A DNA stretch of 64,000 nucleotides, taken from contig JAIMAQ010000001.1 in NCBI GenBank assembly GCA_023511875.1, positions 372,001-436,000 on the forward strand, written 5' to 3'. Below are positions 47,117-60,100 of the stretch, piece after piece. Numbering within the stretch: position 1 is the first letter of the stretch; every line of letters begins with the position of its first letter. This stretch comes from Thermoflavifilum sp. Lineage in GTDB: Bacteria > Bacteroidota > Bacteroidia > Chitinophagales > Chitinophagaceae. The notes below the pieces were generated by a model. The model did not search any database. It was not told where the DNA came from and saw only the letters and a program-made list of their open reading frames with translations. The translations under genes and the position numbers were made by a program.

Positions 47117-48589
47117 ATGCCTGCTTCACCCTCTCGCATTTGGAAAGAAGGGCTCACCTTCGACGATGTTTTGCTGGTACCGGCTTATTCAACAGTTTTG
47201 CCTCGGGAAGTAGATATCACCACGCGCCTTACGCGTACCATTCCGTTGCATATTCCCATGGTTTCGGCCGCTATGGATACGGTTACCGAAGCTGAGTTGG
47301 CCATTGCTCTCGCTCGGCAAGGAGGAATTGGCATTTTGCACAAAAACATGAGCATTGAACGACAGGCCGAGCAGGTGCGTCGTGTGAAACGCAGTGAGAG
47401 TGGTATGATCATAGACCCCATCACCCTGCCAGAAACAGCTACCATAGCGGAAGCGCTGCGCATCATGAAAGAAAATAAGATTGGCGGCATTCCTATTATT
47501 GATCACCAAAAAAAGTTGGTGGGCATTTTGACCAACCGAGACTTGCGCTTTGAACGAGATGGCAAACGACCTGTGAGCGAGGTGATGACAAAAGATAATT
47601 TGATCACGGCTCCCGAAGGTACGGATTTGAAGAAAGCAGAGCGCATTTTGCAACAACATAAAATTGAAAAGCTGCCAGTAGTGAATAAGAAGGGTGAGCT
47701 GGTAGGCTTGATTACCTATCGCGATATTTTGCAATTGCAGAGTTATCCTTCAGCTGTCAAGGATGGTTTAGGGAGGTTACTGGTGGGGGCTGCTGTGGGT
47801 ATCACTGCCGATATGCTCGACAGAGTGAAGGCCCTGATTCAAGTGGGGGTAGATGTGGTGACGCTCGACAGCGCACATGGGCATTCTAAAGGGGTGATCG
47901 ATGCATTGAAAAAAATCAAGAAACATTTTCCTGATTTGCCCGTGATAGCGGGTAACGTTGCCACAGGAGAGGGAGCAAAAGCACTTGCTGAAGCAGGTGC
48001 CGATGCCGTGAAGGTGGGTGTTGGGCCGGGCTCGATTTGTACCACACGTGTAGTTACGGGGGTAGGTATGCCTCAGCTCACGGCTATCCTGGAAGCAGCA
48101 GCTGCCCTTCGCGATACCGATGTGCCTGTCATTGCCGATGGGGGCATTCGTTATACCGGCGACATGGTGAAAGCTATTGCAGCTGGGGCTTCCTGCATCA
48201 TGGCGGGTTCTATTTTTGCAGGAACAGAAGAAAGCCCGGGTGAAACCATCATTTTCGAAGGTCGTAAATTCAAATCATATCGAGGCATGGGCTCACTCGA
48301 AGCCATGGCAGAGGGCAGTAAAGATCGATATTTTCAAGATGTGGAAGACGATATCAAAAAACTAGTGCCAGAAGGTATTGTGGGCCGTGTGCCTTATAAA
48401 GGTATGGTACATGAAGTGGTGCAACAATTTATAGGCGGCTTGCGGGCCGGTATGGGATACTGTGGCTGCCGAAATATTCGAGAACTTCAGCAGGCTAAGA
48501 TGGTGAAAATAACGCCAGCTACCGTGGTAGAAAATCATCCACATGATGTAGTCATCACCAATGAGGCTCCTAATTACTGGCGTAGGTAA
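47117..48589 (+). CDS. guaB: Inosine-5'-monophosphate dehydrogenase GuaB
   Basis: [14 protein letters not shown]; tandem [33 protein letters not shown]. Confidence 0.98.
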   Translation: MPASPSRIWKEGLTFDDVLLVPAYSTVLPREVDITTRLTRTIPLHIPMVSAAMDTVTEAELAIALARQGGIGILHKNMSIERQAEQVRRVKRSESGMIIDPITLPETATIAEALRIMKENKIGGIPIIDHQKKLVGILTNRDLRFERDGKRPVSEVMTKDNLITAPEGTDLKKAERILQQHKIEKLPVVNKKGELVGLITYRDILQLQSYPSAVKDGLGRLLVGAAVGITADMLDRVKALIQVGVDVVTLDSAHGHSKGVIDALKKIKKHFPDLPVIAGNVATGEGAKALAEAGADAVKVGVGPGSICTTRVVTGVGMPQLTAILEAAAALRDTDVPVIADGGIRYTGDMVKAIAAGASCIMAGSIFAGTEESPGETIIFEGRKFKSYRGMGSLEAMAEGSKDRYFQDVEDDIKKLVPEGIVGRVPYKGMVHEVVQQFIGGLRAGMGYCGCRNIRELQQAKMVKITPATVVENHPHDVVITNEAPNYWRR

Positions 48590-48609
48590 TCAGGGCATAA
48601 GCTTTTCCC

Positions 48610-49824
48610 ATGCAGGTTCAAAATTCTCTCAACAGGCTTTTCTATATCATCATCATCGGCTGTTGGTTCTTCACTACACGCATATGCGTGGCAAAAGCTT
48701 CTGCTCAAGTGCTTCCAACGCCAGGAGCGGGGATTCGGATCAGTGTACTTACTTGTGGTACGGGAGCAGAACTTTATACATTATTTGGACATAGTGCTAT
48801 TCGCGTTGTCGATAGCACGCGAGGAATAGATTGGGTGTTCAATTACGGAACCTTTGATTTTAGTGATCCACATTTCTACTGGAAGTTTATGAGAGGTCAA
48901 CTCCTCTATTTTCTTTCGGTAGAAGAATTTTCTGATTTTTATGCTGAATATGTTTCCGATCATCGCTCGATACGTGAACAAGTGCTTGCTTTACCTCCAA
49001 CACTGAAACAGCAGCTCGAAGAGGCTTTATTTATTAATGCGCAACCCCAAAATCGTTTTTATCGATACGATTTTATCTTCGATAATTGTACTACACGAAT
49101 TCGGGATTTGCTACAGCGAGTGCTGGGCGGCTCTCTTCAATGGCATTTGCGTAAGTCAGAAACCATCAGTTTTCGCCAATCTTTACATCCTTATCTTTCA
49201 GACTTGCCCTGGATAGAGTTGGGGATCAACCTGTTGCTGGGGGCTCGTGCCGATCAGCTGATTCGCGGGCGTGAGCTCATGTTCTTGCCCGATTCCCTGG
49301 AATGGGCGCTCTCGCGAGCTAGTTTTGCGGGTAAGCCGCTGGTGAGTGAAACGATTACCATTTACCAACCTCATGTGTTTTCGCCACCACCAGCACCTAT
49401 CTCTCCCTGGTGGGCAATGAGTGTTCTGGGCTTATTGCTGATTTTATATTCTTGGCGGGCGAACCTTTTTGGGAAAAACTTCGTTTTATGGGTAGATCAA
49501 ATTATTTTTTTTCTTTTGGGTCTGATAGGCATTTTTCTCGCATTTATGTGGTGGGGAACCGATCATAGCATGACCAAAAACAACGACCAGCTTATTTGGG
49601 CATCCCCATTGTATGTACCCTTTGCGATATGGTTGCGAAGTAAAAAAAAGTTCATTGGTTTATTTGCGGGTTTGATGGCTTTGTGTACGGCTGCTTTTCT
49701 CGTGGTTGGCTGGTGGCTTCCTCAAAAACCCATTCCTGTACTTATTCCATTCTTAATCGGTATCTTTATGAGGTTGATGGCTATTTATGCCCAACGAAAG
49801 CCGTATCGATTTCTGGCTAATTAA
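48610..49824 (+). CDS. DUF4105-family membrane protein
   Basis: ISVLTCGTGAELYTLFGHSAIRVVDSTRGIDWVFNYGTFDF; YRYDFIFDNCTTRIRDLL; C-terminal TM segments. Confidence 0.85.
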   Translation: MQVQNSLNRLFYIIIIGCWFFTTRICVAKASAQVLPTPGAGIRISVLTCGTGAELYTLFGHSAIRVVDSTRGIDWVFNYGTFDFSDPHFYWKFMRGQLLYFLSVEEFSDFYAEYVSDHRSIREQVLALPPTLKQQLEEALFINAQPQNRFYRYDFIFDNCTTRIRDLLQRVLGGSLQWHLRKSETISFRQSLHPYLSDLPWIELGINLLLGARADQLIRGRELMFLPDSLEWALSRASFAGKPLVSETITIYQPHVFSPPPAPISPWWAMSVLGLLLILYSWRANLFGKNFVLWVDQIIFFLLGLIGIFLAFMWWGTDHSMTKNNDQLIWASPLYVPFAIWLRSKKKFIGLFAGLMALCTAAFLVVGWWLPQKPIPVLIPFLIGIFMRLMAIYAQRKPYRFLAN

Positions 49825-49839
49825 TTAAAATAGTTTGCC

Positions 49840-50652
49840 ATGCAAAAGCTGATGATGCATCCTCGTTTTGGTCAGATCAACTATGAAGATGCTGGCCAGG
49901 GAGCTGTGCTGGTGTTGCTGCATGGGTTTCCTTTTCACAGTGGCATTTTTCAAGAGCAGATATCTATACTGTCGCAACAATTTCGGGTAATAGCCATTGA
50001 TTTTCCTGGCGCAGGAAGCTCTGCTTTGTTGTCGCATCCCGATATGAGCATGGAATTGTTGGCCGAATGGGTGAAAGCAGTATTGGATCAAGAACATATT
50101 GCTCAAGTAGTGTTGGTTGGGCATTCGATGGGGGGATATGTAGCCATGGCTTTTGCTGAGCAATATGCAGCAATGCTGAAAGGTTTGTTGTTGCTGCATT
50201 CCACGGCTTATGCAGATAGCGAAGAGAAAAAGCAAGCACGCATTCGCTCGATACAATTTATGGAAACGCATGGAGCAAAATTGTTTTTAAAACAAATGAT
50301 TCCCGACTTATTTTCTTCTTCTTTCAAACGAGTTCATTCCGATCAAGTAGAGCGAGTTGTACGAGAGAGCCAGCAAATACCCGCCGATCAGCTTATTGCT
50401 TATTACAAAGCCATGCTCAAACGCCCCGACCGCAGTTATTTGTTACGTAACTTAAAAATTCCTATTGCATTCGTTTTTGGAAAAGAAGACACGAGCATAC
50501 TACTTGAGCAAGCATTAACTCAAGTAAGTTTTCCTGCAGATAGTCATGTACATATTTTAGATCAGACAGGACATATGAGTATGCTCGAACAACCTAAAAA
50601 GCTTCACCTTATCTTATCTCATTTCATGCATTATTGCCGGGCCGAAACTTGA
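49840..50652 (+). CDS. Alpha/beta-fold hydrolase
   Basis: VLLHGFPFHSGIF; VVLVGHSMGGYVAMAFAEQY; C-terminal LDQTGHMSMLEQP. Confidence 0.92.
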   Translation: MQKLMMHPRFGQINYEDAGQGAVLVLLHGFPFHSGIFQEQISILSQQFRVIAIDFPGAGSSALLSHPDMSMELLAEWVKAVLDQEHIAQVVLVGHSMGGYVAMAFAEQYAAMLKGLLLLHSTAYADSEEKKQARIRSIQFMETHGAKLFLKQMIPDLFSSSFKRVHSDQVERVVRESQQIPADQLIAYYKAMLKRPDRSYLLRNLKIPIAFVFGKEDTSILLEQALTQVSFPADSHVHILDQTGHMSMLEQPKKLHLILSHFMHYCRAET

Positions 50653-50657
50653 AGGCG

Positions 50658-53246
50658 ATGATCAGAAAGTGGATGATAGGGATATGCTTAGCAGTGATGA
50701 TGTGGGTTCGGCCGGCTTTCGCTCATCACATCATTGGAGGGGTAATGTTTTATGATAATATAGGTAGCGATGGGAAAGGAAATTGGCGTTATGCCATTCG
50801 TTTGCGGCTCTATCGGGGATGTGAGCCTATAGATAATAATCATGCTGATTTAGATCCGATAGCTCATTTCACCATTTTTGATAATGATCGCCCGGGAACA
50901 ATTATTCAATTAGTTAGTGCCCCTTTGTCGAAGAGAGAATCTCGTCGCGACCAGCATGTAGATCCTTGCATCGTGAATCCGCCTACCCCTTGTTATCAGA
51001 TAGGTTATTATGATTTTACGGTTACTCTTCCAGTCAACAACAATGGGTATACAGTGGTGTATCAACGGTGTTGCCGCAATGATCTGATCGTGAATGCCTT
51101 CTTACCCCGTGATGGGGCAACTTATTTCGTGCAATTGCCCGGTCGTGCGACGGGGGTATTGGGAGACAATAGTCCGCGTTTCGATCGAGAAGAAGCCATT
51201 TTAATCTGTGCCAATAGTAAATTTTCTTACGATTATTCGGCAGTTGATCCAGATAAAGATTCGTTGTCATATAGTTTTGCACCGGCTTACGACGGAGCCA
51301 TCGATAACGATGTGGCACCCACCAAAGCCAGCGCACCTCCATACCAACCCTTACCCTATGTAGCTCCTTACAGTGCAGCATTTCCGTTGGGCGGCCAAGT
51401 AACTATTGATCCTACTACAGGAATTATTTCGGGTATTGCTCCACCTGCTGGAACTTACGTGATTTGCGTACGCGTTAATGAATACCGTAATGGGAAATTA
51501 ATAGGTTTTATCTTTAAAGATTTTCATCTGGACGTTACCAATTGCCACCGTATCGTAACGGCCAGTATTCCTACAGCTTTTAATCGCTGTGAAAGCTTTA
51601 CCATACCTTTTGTAAACAACAGCACCCCTGGACGCAGCTATCTGTGGGATTTTGGAGATGGGGATACTTCCACTGCATATTCGCCTACACATACTTATTC
51701 CGATACAGGTACTTATCTGGTGAAACTGAAGGTAGATCCTGGCTCGGCATGTGGCGACAGTGCTACCAGCGTGGCAAAGGTATATCCAGTATTGAAGCCC
51801 AAATTTAGTTTTAATGGGCAATGCACATCTGCGCCTACGTTGTTTACAGATCAATCTAGCTCTACCTCGGGTGCTATTGATTATTGGCGGTGGGATTTTG
51901 GCACGGGCGATACTTCTCGTCAACCAAATCCCCAGTACCAGTTTACTCAATCCCAAAATTATCGTGTGATTCTGACTGTGGGCAACAATAAAGGTTGTAT
52001 TAACAGCGACACCCAACAACTCGTTATTTATCAAGCTCCCCCTATTAGCCTCACCCCTGACACGGATCTGTGTTACCGCGATACCATTGCACTACCCGCA
52101 CAAACAATTACCTCTGGCAGTTTTAGCTGGACACCGTTGTATAACTTACTCTATCCCCAAAGTGCCTCTCCGCTTAGTTTTGCACGAAAGGATACCACCT
52201 ATTTTGTGCGCTTTACCGATCAAAATGGTTGCTGGAGTATAGATTCGATTCGCGTGAGGGTGCGAGATAGCATACACCTTAAGGCTGCTGCAGATACAAT
52301 AATTTGCACCGGCGATCCGGTAAGGCTTTCGGGAATAAGCGATGGTCGCTATGTGTATACCTGGAGGTTATCAAGCGGACAGATCATTGCGCACCAGCTG
52401 GATACGAATTATGTACCTGCTAGCTCTTCCACTTTTATCGTTCAGGCACAGTTGCAAAGCTGCATGGCCGCAGATAGTATGCGAGTAAAGCTGGTAGATC
52501 CTCCTGTTCATGCTCCTTTTCGAGAGTTTAGTATTTGCTATGGAGATGCGGCTACTCTCGAAGCCGCCAATGCAGTTTATTATGCATGGAGCCCCGCTAC
52601 TACTGTTGACCAGCCTTCACAACCCCGTACCCTGGCTCATCCTGTGGATACGACATTATACATAGTCAGCAAAATCGATACAATGGGTTGTCCTAAGCCA
52701 ACATTCGATAGTATTCAGGTAAATGTGATTCCACCGGTGAAAGTATTTGCAGGCAATGATACTTTGATCACGTTGGGTGAAAGCTTTATGCTACATGGCA
52801 GCAGCAATGTGTCTGGAAAATACACTTGGACACCTACAAATGGTCTCAGCGATATTCATATTCCTAACCCAATTGTTACCGGCACGCATGATATTACTTA
52901 CACCCTTACCGTAGTTACGCCCGAAGGTTGTTATGGAGTAGATAGCATACATATTCGTTACTTGAAAGGCCCAGCTATCTATGTGCCCAATGCTTTTACC
53001 CCCAATGGCGATGGGCACAACGATGTGCTGCGCCCTTTCCCCGTAGGCATGGTAAAACTCGATTATTTTCGGGTGTACAATCGTTGGGGCGAATTAGTTT
53101 TTGAAACAAATCAATACCTCCAAGGATGGGATGGCACTTACCACGGTAAGCCCGCCGATCCAGGTGGATACGTATGGGTGGTACAAGCCCAGGATGAACG
53201 TGGCCGCACCATCTTGCAAAAAGGAGTGGCCGTGTTGATTCGCTGA
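50658..53246 (+). CDS. Secreted PKD-domain protein with T9SS type B (gliding-associated) C-terminal sorting domain
   Basis: Signal peptide; YLWDFGDGDTSTAYSPTHTYSDTGTYLVKLKV PKD repeats; C-terminal IYVPNAFTPNGDGHNDVLRPFPVG...FRVYNRWGELVFETNQYLQGWDGTYHGKPADPGGYVW. Confidence 0.93.
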   Translation: MIRKWMIGICLAVMMWVRPAFAHHIIGGVMFYDNIGSDGKGNWRYAIRLRLYRGCEPIDNNHADLDPIAHFTIFDNDRPGTIIQLVSAPLSKRESRRDQHVDPCIVNPPTPCYQIGYYDFTVTLPVNNNGYTVVYQRCCRNDLIVNAFLPRDGATYFVQLPGRATGVLGDNSPRFDREEAILICANSKFSYDYSAVDPDKDSLSYSFAPAYDGAIDNDVAPTKASAPPYQPLPYVAPYSAAFPLGGQVTIDPTTGIISGIAPPAGTYVICVRVNEYRNGKLIGFIFKDFHLDVTNCHRIVTASIPTAFNRCESFTIPFVNNSTPGRSYLWDFGDGDTSTAYSPTHTYSDTGTYLVKLKVDPGSACGDSATSVAKVYPVLKPKFSFNGQCTSAPTLFTDQSSSTSGAIDYWRWDFGTGDTSRQPNPQYQFTQSQNYRVILTVGNNKGCINSDTQQLVIYQAPPISLTPDTDLCYRDTIALPAQTITSGSFSWTPLYNLLYPQSASPLSFARKDTTYFVRFTDQNGCWSIDSIRVRVRDSIHLKAAADTIICTGDPVRLSGISDGRYVYTWRLSSGQIIAHQLDTNYVPASSSTFIVQAQLQSCMAADSMRVKLVDPPVHAPFREFSICYGDAATLEAANAVYYAWSPATTVDQPSQPRTLAHPVDTTLYIVSKIDTMGCPKPTFDSIQVNVIPPVKVFAGNDTLITLGESFMLHGSSNVSGKYTWTPTNGLSDIHIPNPIVTGTHDITYTLTVVTPEGCYGVDSIHIRYLKGPAIYVPNAFTPNGDGHNDVLRPFPVGMVKLDYFRVYNRWGELVFETNQYLQGWDGTYHGKPADPGGYVWVVQAQDERGRTILQKGVAVLIR

Positions 53247-53417
53247 ACATCTCTTCTCTTCAGCACACCTGTAAAGAAAGAGAGCGAGTAATAAAAAGTA
53301 ACTGAAGCCATTGTATGTTATTTTTGTGATGAGAATCCACTCAGCACATACCCATCAAGATGCACATGTGGGGAACATATCAAACATTATGTTGAACTAA
53401 ATTGCACGTAAAAACTT

Positions 53418-54179
53418 ATGTCTCGCATTGCATGTATCACCGGAGCCACATCGGGAATTGGCAAAGCTTGTGCAGAGCGTTATGCACAAGCGGGATATGA
53501 TCTGATCATTACGGGTAGAAGAGTCGATCGATTGCAGCAGTTACAAACGGCTTTTCAAACACGTTACGGCATAAACGTGATGCCACTTCACCTGGATGTG
53601 CGTCATCGGCAAGAGGTAGAGCAGGCTTTTCAGCTATTGCCCACTCAGTGGCAACAGGTAGATATTCTCATCAACAATGCTGGGCTAGCACTGGGGCTAA
53701 GCCCGTTGCAGGATGGCGATCCAAGCGATTGGGACACCATGATCGATACCAATGTGAAAGGATTGCTCTATGTGACGCGTGTGATATCGCCGAGTATGAT
53801 TGCCCGACGCCAGGGGCATATTGTGAATATTGGATCAACAGCGGCGAAAGATACTTATCCGAATGGCAATGTGTACTGTGCTACCAAGCGTGCAGTAGAG
53901 GCACTTTCAGAAGCCATGCGCATCGATTTTTTGCCTTATGGTATTAAAGTTACCGCTATCCATCCTGGCGCTGTGGAGACAGAGTTTTCAGTAGTGCGTT
54001 TCAAGGGCGATGAGCAACGTGCCGCTCAAGTATATCAAGGGTTTCAACCCCTTACACCAGCAGATGTAGCAGAGGTAATTTTTTACTGCACGAGTTTGCC
54101 AGCACATGTGTGTATCAACGATTTGGTGCTCACTCCCACGGCCCAAGCTAATGCCCATTTGATATACAAAACTCCTTAG
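53418..54179 (+). CDS. SDR-family NAD(P)-dependent oxidoreductase
   Basis: CITGATSGIGKACAERYAQAGYDLIITGRR; INNAGLAL; GSTAAKDTYPNGNVYCATKRAV. Confidence 0.95.
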   Translation: MSRIACITGATSGIGKACAERYAQAGYDLIITGRRVDRLQQLQTAFQTRYGINVMPLHLDVRHRQEVEQAFQLLPTQWQQVDILINNAGLALGLSPLQDGDPSDWDTMIDTNVKGLLYVTRVISPSMIARRQGHIVNIGSTAAKDTYPNGNVYCATKRAVEALSEAMRIDFLPYGIKVTAIHPGAVETEFSVVRFKGDEQRAAQVYQGFQPLTPADVAEVIFYCTSLPAHVCINDLVLTPTAQANAHLIYKTP

Positions 54180-54181
54180 GT

Positions 54182-57100
54182 CTATTGCAATACAAATCGC
54201 AGTGTAAGCCCGGCTTGCGTATTGGTGATCGGATAAGCCGTGGAGATGACAGGGATGGTTTGCTGTCGATCGTAAAAGAAATGCAGATTCAGCCGATTGT
54301 TGACAACATAGTCTATAGAAGGAGAAATGCGAATTACCTTTTGCCCACTAGTGGGAATCACCTGATTGGCATCGAGGAGGTTATTAGCCGTTTTATCGTT
54401 GCGAAAAGCTAAATCGATTCGAAAGTTTAAATCGTTTGTGATTTTTTGCCCATTTTTATCGACCAATCCCGGAATGGAAAATTTACGAATTCGAAAGCTG
54501 CTACTGAAGTCGATTTCGCTGGATCGCATCTCTGTAAGCTGATAATCGATTAAGCTCAAACTCAAGGTGCGGCTTTTTTTCCATTGAATATTGACATTAT
54601 ATCCGTTGGTAAACGTCATGTCTACACCAATAAGTGGCGCCAGCTGCTCTTGAATGGTGATGTTGGGTACAGCAAAATAAGGAATATAATTGCCCGAAAC
54701 GGTATCGATAAAGCCAGGATAGCCTATATGCAAGGGATCTTCGTAAAACAAATTAGAAGTGAAGCTATTCATGCTCAACAGTCCCGAATAAGCATGCGTA
54801 ATCACAACGTTTGAAAACACATTTTTCAAGAAAGGCAATCGACTTAAGCCTGTATAGCTCAGTTGCCAATTGGGTCGAGGAAAGTATCGACTAAATGGGT
54901 TTGATCGGATATTGGTGTTGCTCGTTTTCAACAACCCAATGCTATTGGGATCTTTCCCAGTATAAGCAGCCAGAAAGGCTGGAATGAGCACATCTTGTGC
55001 ATATCGGCCATAGCCCAGGGTATAGGCTGGATCTTGAGGGTTGGGTTGCCCATGGGTATAAGGATTGAGCTTGCCCAAACGCTGAGAAATAATGGCTCGA
55101 TAGCGTTCGAAATGGAGAAAAGTTTGGCTAATGCCCGTCACATTGTTGATGGGGGCAAACAAGGTTTTCAAGGCGATGAAGCTAATCTGAAATCCCCCAG
55201 CATCGTAAGGATTGAGGTGAACAAAGGGAGTATTTGAACTGGTGTCTTTAAACAATTCGGTATGGGTTTTCGAAAACGATTGGGTCATGAGCAGGTCTAT
55301 GCGTAAGTCACGGTAAGGCTCCAGGGAAGCCTGAACATTGAGCTGTTGGGTAAAATTTTGTTGGTACTGAATATTGAAAGTGGTATCTCGACTAAGCAGA
55401 CCCCGGGCAGCGAAGTGGTTAAGCCAGCTCGAGTCGGGTTGGTAGCCAAAGGCAAAAGGCAGTCCGGGTACCAGTGGATTGAGGTTTTGTCCCAGAATTT
55501 TGGTGCTGTCTAAATATCCAGGCAGGCTAGTAGCACCTGTTTCGTTGTAGTTGATCGAGATTCGTTTGACCGACAAGAGTGGTTTTAGTAAAGCCTTCAA
55601 AAACGGTGATGCAGCTAGGCTTTGGCTACTATCACTGTTTGGCAATGCGGGTTGATTGATGAGCCGCAAAAATTTCCATTTGTTGTATAATCGGTTAAAA
55701 TCCATTTCCATGTTTAGTTGGCGCTGCATAGCATTGTTGAGGTTGTTGCCGTAGCTCATTGCCAGGCGAGAAGCGGCTATCCACTGGTAGGAAGCCGAAT
55801 AAGCAGCCCGGGCATTTATCCAGTCGAGAATAGGAAATTTGTTAAGCGGAAGCGTATAGCTAAGTGTGGCAGTATGCGAGTACATGGTGGTTCTACCTAG
55901 ACGGAGGAAATTTTGCCAAACGGTATCTTGCTTGGCTTTGGTATCGAGTGCTCCGGCAGGTTCGTCGATGCGTGCATTGTTAATCGCGCTGAAGTTCAGA
56001 TTCAAGGAATGTGTTAAATCCCATTGCAAGTTGTAATAGCGGTCGAAGGTGAAATATTTGTTGTAAATCGGTGGGATGCCGTAAGGATCGCCTCCAATAT
56101 TGCGGATACGAATCATTTCATATTGCCGATTAATATCGGCTCGGAAACCAATTAGCGCCGGGATAGGATTGAAGTTGAAATCACGTAGCCAGCTTAAGTA
56201 ACGCGACTTGCCGTGTAGCCAATGTTGGAATGGGGTAAAAAATCGTTCTTGGCCGTTGTAAGTATATCCCAGTCCGAAGCGGTGACGGTTGAGCAAGTCT
56301 CCCTGGATGAGCGGGTTGTGATTGAGTGTTTGGTTAAATGAATAGCTGATGTCAAAGTTTTGAATATCCCATGGGAAGCGTACCTGATGGCCGGGTTGCA
56401 TGATGCGTACGTTGGTGAAATTGATGGTTTTGATAGACGTAAAGGTTTGAGCTTGTGCCAGAATTGAATCACGAGCCGTTCGGGTGGGCGCAGTTTTGAG
56501 CTTATCTTTCAAACGAATGTCGAGATCATATGGATCGTATTCGGGGTTGCTCACTTCCTGGGAATAACCTGCATATACGGGCAATACCAGTCCCCAATGT
56601 TGCGGAAGCAGCTTGCCCAGCTGTAGTGAAGTAGCTGCATTAAACTGGTGGTAATTATCTAAAAATCGTTCGTTTACGCTTTGATCAACACTCCCGAAGC
56701 CAACGGTATGCATACTGCCCGATATCGATACTGTTCCCAGGTCGGCCAGTTGTAAGTCAACACGCCCCACCGCAGCATAGCCCCCATGTTCATCGAGATC
56801 GCTGAGCCGCATTTCATCGCACCATACCTCCACGCTCTTAGGCAATCCATCGTCGCGTGAGTTGAGCGAATCTTTTTTCGGATTTAAGATACCAATCATA
56901 GCTTCGGTTACTTGCCCCAGGTTGGGATTGCCCACCACAGCCATCACGCGGCCATAGCTATCTACCTGGGTGAAAGGAATGTTTACGGGAGCGCCAGATA
57001 AGTTGCGTTGTTGTTTAAGTTGGGTTAAAGCGGCTAAATCGAGTGCTACATCATTTGAGTCAGGCCAAATGGTTAGTGGCGATGTAGACCCCCATGGAGT

Positions 57101-60100
57101 GATTTGTAAGGGTATGCGGTATTCGTAATAATTGCTTACAAAATCGCTTCCGAGTCGAATAATGAGCTGCACATCGCCATTGTGGAGGCTATTGGGGTTG
57201 TCTGCGGCTTCTGCATGGACAAACATGCGCAGGGTTTTGTAGCGTCGCATATCCATGCCACCCAGGTCTTTGAAAACAGCTCGTGCGTCGCCATCTTGCA
57301 AGTTTATCACTTTTAAGGAAAGCGATTGTTCGTTGCTAAGCAAGTTAACATTGTTGGTACTGATGAGTTGCTGACGTTGTACGCCTGGAGGAGAAACATA
57401 AGGTATAGGATAGCGGCTGGCATTTTCTTCAATGTTTACGGCCGAGATGGTAAACTGTGTAGTGCCATTGAGGGTGTCGATAGGCACATTAGGGTATTGT
57501 AGGGAATAATTGTATTGTCGCCATTGGTCGCGTACCAGCTGCAGGGTAGCAAAACGCAAGATCACACTATCGGTAAATCCAGTTAAAAACATACGCATGA
57601 AGCGAATCGAACGGAAATCGCTAATATTTCCCACTTTATGATCATATTGCCGAATGGGGATACGAAACTCGTACCAGGTTTCGGTAGCTTGTTTGCCATT
57701 GTATAATTGAACGGTGGTGGTTTGCTTGTCTACAATGAAGTTTTGCCCGACTTGCATATTGGGCACCAGGTGAATGCGATATTGATAGTATTGTTCGGTT
57801 TCGTTTAACGTATTGTCGTGATTGAGGTCTTCGGTTTCTGGATAATTGGTTGCAGCGGTGCTATACAGGCTTTTGCCCTGGGAAACAGGCGAATTGCCAT
57901 CAGGATTGTTGAAATCTTTGTAACGATCTACTACGCTAAGCTTTTCGGCATCATAATCGGCGCCTCGATAATAATGATAATCGTCGTTGGAAGGATCTCT
58001 CAGGGCATGTTGGTAGACAGCCGAGTTGGGGCCAAAATTTGCCAGCAGTTGATTCAAGTAGGCTTGGTAATACCTTTTTTCCTCATCGTCTGAGAGGCCA
58101 TCGTAGCCTACATCTTGGTAAGGCCTAGCTGCTGGATCGTTATCAAACGCGTTGGTGATTTGCACGGGGTAGCGAGGCACATATCCCCAAACGGAGGAAT
58201 CAACTTTGTTCAGATCGGGTGGATAGGGCAGGCCATTTTCAAAAAACAGTTTGCCATCTTTTTGAATATCTTCCGACACATCGCCCAGGTTAATGTACAG
58301 ATACCCGCCTTTGCTATTGGGGTTGTTTAAGAAAGGATCTAATACCCAAAATTCGACATAGGCAATATTTGCGGCTTCGAAGTCGGTGATGTCGAGCGCA
58401 CGCATGATGCCCCCCCATCGGCTGGCTGGGTTTAGCAGATGACCGTCGGGCGTGAGCTGTGAAGGGCTCGTGACATAGTTGTAGGGCCCGCGTTCGGTGG
58501 GGAAATAAGCCAAATCGAAGGTGTTGATATAGCTTTGTCCGAAGTCGGTTGTACGATTGGGAAAGACTTCTTTTTGAAACACGGGTCGAATGTATAGATC
58601 AGAGAGCAGGTCTTTGTTTTCCTTCAAATAACTCGGAGTGCCTGGGCCGCCATCGACGAGCGATTGTTCGATCGTGTACCAAGCGATCTTCGCCCGATTA
58701 TATCCGTAAGGTAAGGAATCGGTGAGTGTAGCCTCTGGAAAGAGCACCCTGCCTGTAGAATCGGTAGCATCTACTGGAGTTGAAGCAAGCGCCCAGCTAT
58801 TGTAAGGAAATTTTAAATCGTAGCCCGAGACAGCGCCTTCAAAATCATCTATGAATACTGTGCCTTGCCCGTTGTAGTTGATAAGCTTAGAATGCCCTGG
58901 GAATAGCCTAGCCACTTCGCCAGTGGCGTTGATATACGAAGGCGTGGTAGTAGCATAATGGGGGAGTCGGTCGAGCCAATGGGTAAGGCCGGGTAGTTCA
59001 GCACGATAATTGGCATCGAGGCCAACGATGGTATTGCTGATTGGGTCTTCGCCATAACTCACATTCGTGAAATAGGGTCGTTCGCCCATATGGACTACCG
59101 TAGCTCCCAGCGTGAGTTTGTCGTTGACTGTATAGTCAAATCGAATGCCTGCATAATTGCGCGATTGTTGGCCGTAGAGCGCATTATTTTCAAATTGTAC
59201 ATTGATGGGCACGCCCGAGTTGAGGATGGCCTGATTGATGATCTTCAATCGGCCAAGAGAGTAGTCGATCGTATAGTCGACGTTTTCCGTGAGGATTTGC
59301 CCACCAGCGGTTACGGTAACAGAGCCTGGGGGAATGTTGAAGGCTCCGAGGAAAATATCGGAAGAAGAACTACTTTGGTAGGTGCCCCTTATCACGTAGC
59401 GGTTGTATTGGGGAAATTGTTCGGCGATGGTTTTGGTAGAATCATAGAGTTGTTGATACAGATACTTAGAAGCTACCGAAGGATCATTCGGGAAGGCTTT
59501 AAGCAAGTCTTTCCCAAAGGGTTGGAGTTCGGGGAAGATGATCCATCCTTTTTGTGGGTTAATGGTATATCCAGGGAGAAAGTCAAATTGTCCGTCGGGC
59601 TGTGGATCATTTTGGTTGTTGAGTCGGTCTAAGTTTAAGATGCTGAGCAGGGGAGCGCCCTGATATGAGCCTTGTGCATCGGGCAGATAACGTTTTTCTC
59701 CCCCTCCGGGGTCCTGGTAATAAATATTGAGCACAAAATTGTCTCGATTGATTTGATAATCGCCAATTGCATAGATATTTTTCATCATCAGTTGCCAGAT
59801 GGGCAGGCGGGGCTGTGCAGAAGTGGCTTTTAGCAGTTTTAAGAACAGGATTTTAGGGTTGGCTGTGTTGGGGTCAGGTGGAACGTCTTGAGAGAATTCT
59901 CCCACTTGATACACTTTGCCGTTGTAGGTATATTGGAAGGCCACGGCCAATACTTCGTCGGGTTGTAATGGGCGATTAAGGGAAATATAGCCCAGTTGGC
60001 GATTGACAGTATATTCTGTAGAATCGAGTTTACGAGCATAAGTTTTTTCGAAATCCTGCACTGGCTGCAGCCCCAGCGCCTGCAGGGCGGTTATTACTGT

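Noticed and set aside
59090-59632. 180-aa plus-strand ORF inside sprA
   Set aside because: Antisense to the well-supported 2,399-aa SprA frame; no family features; best explained as a codon-bias shadow ORF.
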